Translations under genes and position numbers: made by a program
Shown: positions 59,826 through 64,000 of the stretch, piece by piece
Numbering within the stretch: the stretch's first letter is position 1
How the letters are laid out: every line of letters starts with the position of its first letter
Notes under the pieces: model-generated
Databases searched by the model: none
The model's input: only the letters and a program-made list of their open reading frames with translations
What the model was told of the DNA's origin: nothing
NCBI GenBank assembly: GCA_038746285.1
Contig: JBCDKT010000019.1
Span: forward strand, 1-64,000
Direction: 5' to 3'
DNA from: Bacteroidota bacterium
GTDB taxonomy: Bacteria; Bacteroidota; Rhodothermia; Rhodothermales; JANQRZ01
Length of the DNA stretch: 64,000 nt

Positions 59826-59833
59826 TATCTTCC
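59826..59833 (+). promoter_or_regulatory. Candidate -7 box (TATCTTCC) for the L,D-transpeptidase gene
   Basis: TATCTTCC starts 34 nt before ATG 59860, identical to the box before fumC. Confidence 0.4.
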
Positions 59834-59859
59834 GTCCCTCCACCTGCCGCTCCTCTCCG

Positions 59860-60807
59860 ATGCGAACCCTTCTCGCTCTGCTCGTCCTGACGCTCGCGGC
59901 CCCGCTCGCGCGGGCGCAGGAGACCGCCCACTTTCGCCAGAACGTCATTACCGAAGTCATCGAACGCCGCAGCGGCAGCCTGGACGCAGTGCCGGTCGTC
60001 TACTACGACTACCACGCCATCGAGGACGACTCGCGCCTGGAGGCGCGCCTGAGACTCTACCGCCGCTACGGCGAGGAGAACAAGGGGCTCCTCCAGCTCC
60101 TCAACCGCAACGACCTCGAGAACCTCCGCCCCGGCGACACCCTCGTCGTCCCGACCGACCTCACGCTCGACTTCCGCGCCTACTCGCCCTACCCGCGCGC
60201 CTACCCCGGAGCCCGCGACATCGAGAAGCTCGTCGTGCTCGACAAGAGCATCCAGGCCTTCGGAGCCTACGAGTGGGGCCGTCTCAAGCGCTGGGGCATC
60301 ATCAACACCGGCACCGAGAGCGCCCGCACGCCGAGCGGCCGCTTCAACGTCAACTGGAAGCAGGACTACCGCGTCTCGACGCTCAGCCCCGGCTACGGCT
60401 CGTCGGCCCCCGATGCCGAGTTGTGGGAGATGTACTGGGTGATGAACATCCACGAAGCGCGCGGCATCCACCTCCACCAATATGCCCTTCCGATGGGCGG
60501 CCCCGCCTCGCACGGCTGCGTCCGCCTCTCCGACCCTGACGCCCGCTGGCTCTACGCCTGGACCGACACCTGGGAGAAGACCGGCGGCACCGACATCTCG
60601 TCGGCCGGTGCGACGGTCCACGAGCAGGGCACGGTCGTGCTCGTGATCGGGCACGACATTGTGGGTGATCCGAACCCGTTTGTCTTCCGCGAGGACTACC
60701 CGGTGATCCGGCGCGTGCGCCTCCCGGCCTCGCCCTACGACATTCCCGCCGGGACCCCCCAGCAGCGGCAGTTCGACCGCCAGCGGCGAGCTGCTGTGCA
60801 GGGCTGA
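59860..60807 (+). CDS. L,D-transpeptidase (YkuD family)
   Basis: 315 aa exported protein. A signal peptide (LLALLVLTLAAPLARAQ) is followed by a LysM-like or spacer segment (LLQLLNRNDLENLRPGDTLVVPT) and the YkuD catalytic domain: HLHQYALPMGGPASHGCVRL with His218/Cys220, preceded by GIINTGTESARTPSGRFNV. Catalyses 3-3 peptidoglycan cross-links or links proteins to peptidoglycan in the periplasm. Monocistronic, convergent with the sulfotransferase. Confidence 0.93.
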   Translation: MRTLLALLVLTLAAPLARAQETAHFRQNVITEVIERRSGSLDAVPVVYYDYHAIEDDSRLEARLRLYRRYGEENKGLLQLLNRNDLENLRPGDTLVVPTDLTLDFRAYSPYPRAYPGARDIEKLVVLDKSIQAFGAYEWGRLKRWGIINTGTESARTPSGRFNVNWKQDYRVSTLSPGYGSSAPDAELWEMYWVMNIHEARGIHLHQYALPMGGPASHGCVRLSDPDARWLYAWTDTWEKTGGTDISSAGATVHEQGTVVLVIGHDIVGDPNPFVFREDYPVIRRVRLPASPYDIPAGTPQQRQFDRQRRAAVQG

Positions 60808-60828
60808 GCTGGATTTTCCGGACAGAGC

Positions 60829-61659
60829 CTACAGCGACCACTCGGCGAACGGCAGACCCGTCAACGCTCGCAGCTTTTCCACTTCGGGACCGAGGCGTTC
60901 TGCGAGAACCGTGCGGTCGGCGTCCGAGACCTCGGGGCGCTCAATGAGCCGGCGGGCGGCGACGCTGTCCGGCAGCAGCGGGGCCAGCAGGCGCCGTACC
61001 CGCGGACTCTCTACCCGCTCTTCCAGCACCGACGGACGCGTCTTCCCTGCGCTGACGTGGTAGCGCTGCTCGAACTTCTCGGATTCGAAGGGCGGCACGC
61101 CGATGAACCGGAAGATCTCCTGCAACACAGCGCTCGTGCTCTGCTTCAGGCTCTCTGAGGTCGGAAACAGAAACTGGTCGAGCGAGAAGTGGTGGAGGTA
61201 CGGTTCGAGTTGATAGTGGTAACAACTTGTGAGCAGGTGCGGCTTCGCCTGCTCACTTCGAACAAACTCATCGAAAGGACGGCGTATCCATCCCTTCGAC
61301 ATGTTGTGGATGTAGCCCGACACGAAGCGAGCAATGGGGTCCCTAAGAATGTAGATGAGCCGGACATCCGGATTGGCCTCGTGGAGCAGGCGGGGGGTGT
61401 CGTCGCCGTAGCGGTGGCGCTTGCTGTACTCGGGCGACACGTCCCCGTAGGCCATTGCCTCCGTCTCGAACAGCTCGCGGTACCAGTCGAAGCCCTTGTC
61501 GTAGTTCCCCTTCTTAACAGGGATAAAGAAGTTGCATTCTTTCCTCTTTGTCATCGTAACCTCTGGATGCATGAAGAGGTAACGATGCAGGCTCGATGTT
61601 CCCCCCTTCATCGCGCCGATGACAGAGAAGGTCGGGACCACATGGGATGAGGGGGGCAT
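60829..61659 (-). CDS. Sulfotransferase family protein
   Basis: 276 aa from ATG 61659 (MPPSSHVVPTFSVIGAMKGG); the longer frame to 61725 is less likely. 5'-phosphosulfate loop VIGAMKGGTSSLHRYL and 3'-phosphate motif YILRDPIARFVSGYIHNMSKG with the conserved Arg and Ser are intact. GDVSPEYSKRH and the C-terminal ESEKFEQRYHVSAGKTRPS are typical of PAPS-dependent glycan sulfotransferases. Lower GC than its neighbours. With the asparagine-synthase-like gene it suggests surface-polysaccharide biosynthesis. Confidence 0.9.
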   Translation of the reverse strand: MPPSSHVVPTFSVIGAMKGGTSSLHRYLFMHPEVTMTKRKECNFFIPVKKGNYDKGFDWYRELFETEAMAYGDVSPEYSKRHRYGDDTPRLLHEANPDVRLIYILRDPIARFVSGYIHNMSKGWIRRPFDEFVRSEQAKPHLLTSCYHYQLEPYLHHFSLDQFLFPTSESLKQSTSAVLQEIFRFIGVPPFESEKFEQRYHVSAGKTRPSVLEERVESPRVRRLLAPLLPDSVAARRLIERPEVSDADRTVLAERLGPEVEKLRALTGLPFAEWSL

Positions 61660-61741
61660 AGTTGTCGGAGAAGTGTCGCCGAAAGGCGTTATGCGAGAAG
61701 CTGCTCCGGGATTTGTGGGCCTCACGGTGCAGGACGGTCGG

Positions 61742-61749
61742 CAAAGATA
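61742..61749 (-). promoter_or_regulatory. -7 box (TATCTTTG, exact TAnnTTTG) for the sulfotransferase gene
   Basis: On the minus strand TATCTTTG lies 83 nt before the ATG at 61659. Exact consensus match. Confidence 0.45.
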
Positions 61750-62045
61750 GCAAACCCTGGGCTGTGCCGCAGCCTGCGCTTCTCGTCATCACTTCCGAAC
61801 GCAGGGACCGGCTGCGCGGGGCGTGATGCCTGCGAAGAGGCTTGCCGGTGGGGACCACCTCTCCCTGTCACGCGCCCTCTTTGAGTCAGGAACCCTGGGC
61901 CTCAAAGCGCTCTGTCAGGCCGCCGACCACGGCGAAGTCATCGAGATGCCGGAGAGCCTGTTCGGTTGCTTCTTCGCTACCAGTTCTTTCCATAGGCACC
62001 TCGTGGGCTAACTGTGTTACGTTAAAGTGTCCTGCCACCGACCCC
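61750..62045. other. Intergenic stretch without a visible gene
   Basis: Spacer between the divergent sulfotransferase and asparagine-synthase-like genes. A 62-aa frame at 61823-62011 has no family features. No repeat or RNA was recognised. Confidence 0.5.
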
Positions 62046-62053
62046 TATCTTTC
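62046..62053 (+). promoter_or_regulatory. Candidate -7 box (TATCTTTC)
   Basis: TATCTTTC lies 64 nt before an in-frame ATG (62110) and 136 nt before the preferred GTG (62182) of the next gene. Confidence 0.35.
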
Positions 62054-62181
62054 ACCGTCTCGCCTCTCTCGCCCTGCCGCCTGCTTCCCGCGGCATTCCG
62101 CACGCGTGGATGCTGGACGAGCCTCGGCCTTCGCAGTGGCCCCGACGCTGTCTACCCTCATCCCTTCAAGCCGTACCGTCA

Positions 62182-64000
62182 GTGGAGACGTTCCTGTTCT
62201 TCTTCGGACGGCCGGACGGTCCACTAGCAGCGTTCCTAGACCGTGTTGGTGAGCGCATTATCCGCGCTATGCCCGATGCGGGCGTTGCGCTCCAGGCTAC
62301 CACGACCTTCCTCGACGGCGCAAACGCCGGCTGGTGCTGCGTCGAGCCACGCGGGGCGACCGGCCTCCCGGTCCTCAACCACCACATCGGGGAAAACCAC
62401 GCGGCGCTCGTGTTTGGCGACCTCACAGGCGTGCCGGCTGGCCAGGCCGCCCGCCGCATCGCAGAAGCCGGCACCGAGTCCGCTTCTGAACTCGACGGCT
62501 CCTTTGGGGCGGTGCTCGTGGACCGACGCGCCGGCCAGGTCAGCCTGCTGACCGACTGCATTGGGGGGCGAGCACTCCGCTACGTCGCTACGAACGATTT
62601 TGTGCTGGCCACGCCGCACGACGTGGTCTTGCTCAGTTCGGATCTCGTCGGGCTGTCGGTGGACATCGTTTCGATGGCCAGCATGGCGATGGCTGGCTGG
62701 TCCCTGGGCGGCCGGAGCCTGCTGCGGGGGGTAGCCACCAGCCGGCCCGACGAGCGGGTTCACTGGCACGAAGGTAGGCTGACCCGCGAGGCCGCGCCAC
62801 TGCTCGTCTCGGACCGGCGAATCGACCCGGGAGACACCAAGCGGTTGCAGGAGCACCTCGACGCTATGGCCGAGGTAGCCCGCGAGGGCGCACGCGCCTT
62901 CGCCCGGCAATGGCCGCAGACCGGCATCCAGCTCACTGCCGGCGTCGACAGCCGGGCCGCGATGGGGGCGATCTTGCCGTCTCTCGACCGGGACCGTACG
63001 TTCGTGCAGACGACAGGCTACCGGCACAGCCCGGACGTCCGCACGGCCCGGAGGCTCGCGGAGCACTACGAGATCGAGTTCCAGCTTACCAAGCCCCAGG
63101 TGCCCTCGCCCGACGGCTTCATGAAGACTGTCGACTTGTTCGCCTTCTCGATGAACGGGGATACCAACGCCAAGCGAGCTCCCCAGGTAGGCAACGTCTA
63201 CGAGGAGCGCACGAAGGCGCTCTCGTGGGGCGGTACCGGTGGCATCTACCGCGGTATCTACTACACGTCAACCGACACGCCGATCGGCCTGGAGGGAGCC
63301 ATCGAGAAGGTTCGGGCGAAAAACTTCCAGCGGCGGCTCGCGCTGGCGGACCCCGAAGTCAGAGCGAAGCTGGAAGACCGGATCGCAGAGACTGTCGGGC
63401 ACTACGCGAGCTTCTCTACGGACGGATACGACATCCTCGACCTCTACGCGGCCCACGAGTACTTCTCTGTCTGGGACGCTCTCAAGGACCGGTTCACCTG
63501 GACGCCGACAGCGTTCTGGACCCCGTTCAAAGATCGACGAATGCTGCGCTTGGGGTTCGAGCTTCCGGCTCCGATCAGCCGCTACGCGCACGTCCACAAA
63601 GCGCTGATCCACCAAACCATGCCCTGGGCCTACTGGGTTCGCATCAACCACGAGCGGCTGCTGCCGCTGGAGGATGTCCCGCCACTGGCGCGCGTAGACC
63701 GGCGTCTCCAGGCCGTGACGCGCAGCATCAGTTCGCGTCTCAGCACGCCGAGGGACGAGGCTGGCCGGAAGGGACACGAACAGGCCCAAGCCGACATGTT
63801 CGCCGGACCGCTCTCCGCCCCGATCCGGGCTGAGACGACGCGGCCCGACAGCCTCTCGGTGACGCTGCTCGGGCGGCAGGGAGCCGAGCGTTTTGTGCAA
63901 GAGCATGTAGATGGCGCGCGCAACAACGCCCACGTCCTCGGGTGCCTGGTCACCGCCGAGCGCTGGTTGCACCTCGCTCGCGCCTTTGCAGTCGCACCCT
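62182..64000 (+). CDS. Asparagine-synthase-like protein (partial, runs off window)
   Basis: At least 606 aa, with no stop before the window end. An N-terminal Ntn-amidotransferase-like part lacks an obvious catalytic Cys2 but keeps ASELDGSFGAVLVDRR and LLTDCIGGRALRYVA typical of AsnB. The synthetase domain has a variant PP-loop LTAGVDSRAAMG (about 251-262; usual SGGxDS), then TTGYRHSPDVRTARRLAEHY. Such variant proteins are found in capsule/exopolysaccharide loci and in lasso-peptide-like pathways; substrate unknown. Start is GTG 62182 (VETFLFFFGRPDG); ATG 62110 is an alternative. Confidence 0.82.
   Translation, partial: METFLFFFGRPDGPLAAFLDRVGERIIRAMPDAGVALQATTTFLDGANAGWCCVEPRGATGLPVLNHHIGENHAALVFGDLTGVPAGQAARRIAEAGTESASELDGSFGAVLVDRRAGQVSLLTDCIGGRALRYVATNDFVLATPHDVVLLSSDLVGLSVDIVSMASMAMAGWSLGGRSLLRGVATSRPDERVHWHEGRLTREAAPLLVSDRRIDPGDTKRLQEHLDAMAEVAREGARAFARQWPQTGIQLTAGVDSRAAMGAILPSLDRDRTFVQTTGYRHSPDVRTARRLAEHYEIEFQLTKPQVPSPDGFMKTVDLFAFSMNGDTNAKRAPQVGNVYEERTKALSWGGTGGIYRGIYYTSTDTPIGLEGAIEKVRAKNFQRRLALADPEVRAKLEDRIAETVGHYASFSTDGYDILDLYAAHEYFSVWDALKDRFTWTPTAFWTPFKDRRMLRLGFELPAPISRYAHVHKALIHQTMPWAYWVRINHERLLPLEDVPPLARVDRRLQAVTRSISSRLSTPRDEAGRKGHEQAQADMFAGPLSAPIRAETTRPDSLSVTLLGRQGAERFVQEHVDGARNNAHVLGCLVTAERWLHLARAFAVAP

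Noticed and set aside
61823-62011. 62-aa plus-strand ORF between the sulfotransferase and asparagine-synthase-like genes
   Set aside because: No signal, domain or supporting context; left as unassigned spacer.

Overview
The window is GC-rich, tightly packed chromosomal DNA that looks like a member of the Rhodothermota/Bacteroidota assemblage (Rubricoccaceae- or Salinibacter-like; this placement is inference). The reasons are a type IX secretion (T9SS) style C-terminal sorting tail on the large secreted protein at 30011-32539, a recurrent TAnnTTtG-like element 25-85 nt upstream of starts (the Bacteroidota -7 box) with almost no Shine-Dalgarno sequences, a conserved Bacteroidota protein often misnamed 'ABC transporter ATPase', and paired M16 peptidases. 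No tRNA, 5S/16S/23S rRNA, CRISPR array, prophage or complete IS element was seen.

Layout. 0-6.6 kb: polysaccharide deacetylase, PpiD-like periplasmic foldase, dapF, phoH and an MBL hydrolase. 6.6-8.3 kb: a small accessory patch (CIA30 remnant, DUF4160/DUF2442 pair, lipoprotein). 8.3-14.3 kb, minus strand: thiolase, WG-repeat lipoprotein, 3-hydroxybutyryl-CoA dehydrogenase, SDR, CoA-type Nudix and panC, interrupted by a 160-bp MITE and by palindromic repeats. 14.4-17.2 kb: fumC, then a toxin-antitoxin patch (PIN plus small partner; DUF433 plus a frameshifted DUF5615 toxin). 17.4-24.2 kb: DegP protease, a coiled-coil protein that has lost its zinc ribbon, RNase P RNA, secG, Nudix, rsmE and a BamA/TamA-like outer-membrane protein. 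24.4-33.7 kb: mutY operon, DUF2085, groES-groEL under a CIRCE operator, the T9SS cargo and ctaA. 33.7-37.5 kb: MBOAT plus SGNH-like acyl-transfer pair and a patatin lipase. 37.6-41.1 kb: polyhydroxyalkanoate (PHA) granule locus (two phasins, PhaR), a PspC protein and a ferritin-like protein. 41.2-47.4 kb: M16 peptidase pair and polA. 47.5-54.6 kb: outer-membrane protein, rfbB, HAD phosphatase, fructosamine kinase, low-molecular-weight phosphatase and dxs. 54.7-60.8 kb: two PEGA-domain membrane proteins with a beta-barrel-like partner, a K+ channel and an L,D-transpeptidase. 60.8-64 kb: sulfotransferase and an asparagine-synthase-like enzyme that runs off the window, probably the edge of a surface-polysaccharide locus.

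The most unusual material is non-coding. Three minus-strand genes end in TAG followed immediately by 7-11 copies of an AGTGGG(A/C)G-type unit that could fold as a G-quadruplex in the 3' UTR. Related purine-rich tandem tracts follow TGA stops on the plus strand, sit against the dapF start codon, and one such tract lies in frame inside a coding gene. There are also two different perfect 28-bp palindromes with the same ends, two GTCATCC-ended inverted-repeat elements (one supplying a start codon), a MITE whose target duplication supplies a stop codon, and a pair of palindromic operators three helical turns apart upstream of phaR. Together these suggest intergenic space continually reworked by small repeats. 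No convincing wholly new multi-gene system was found; the best candidates are the 3'-UTR repeat family and the phasin C-terminal repeat.
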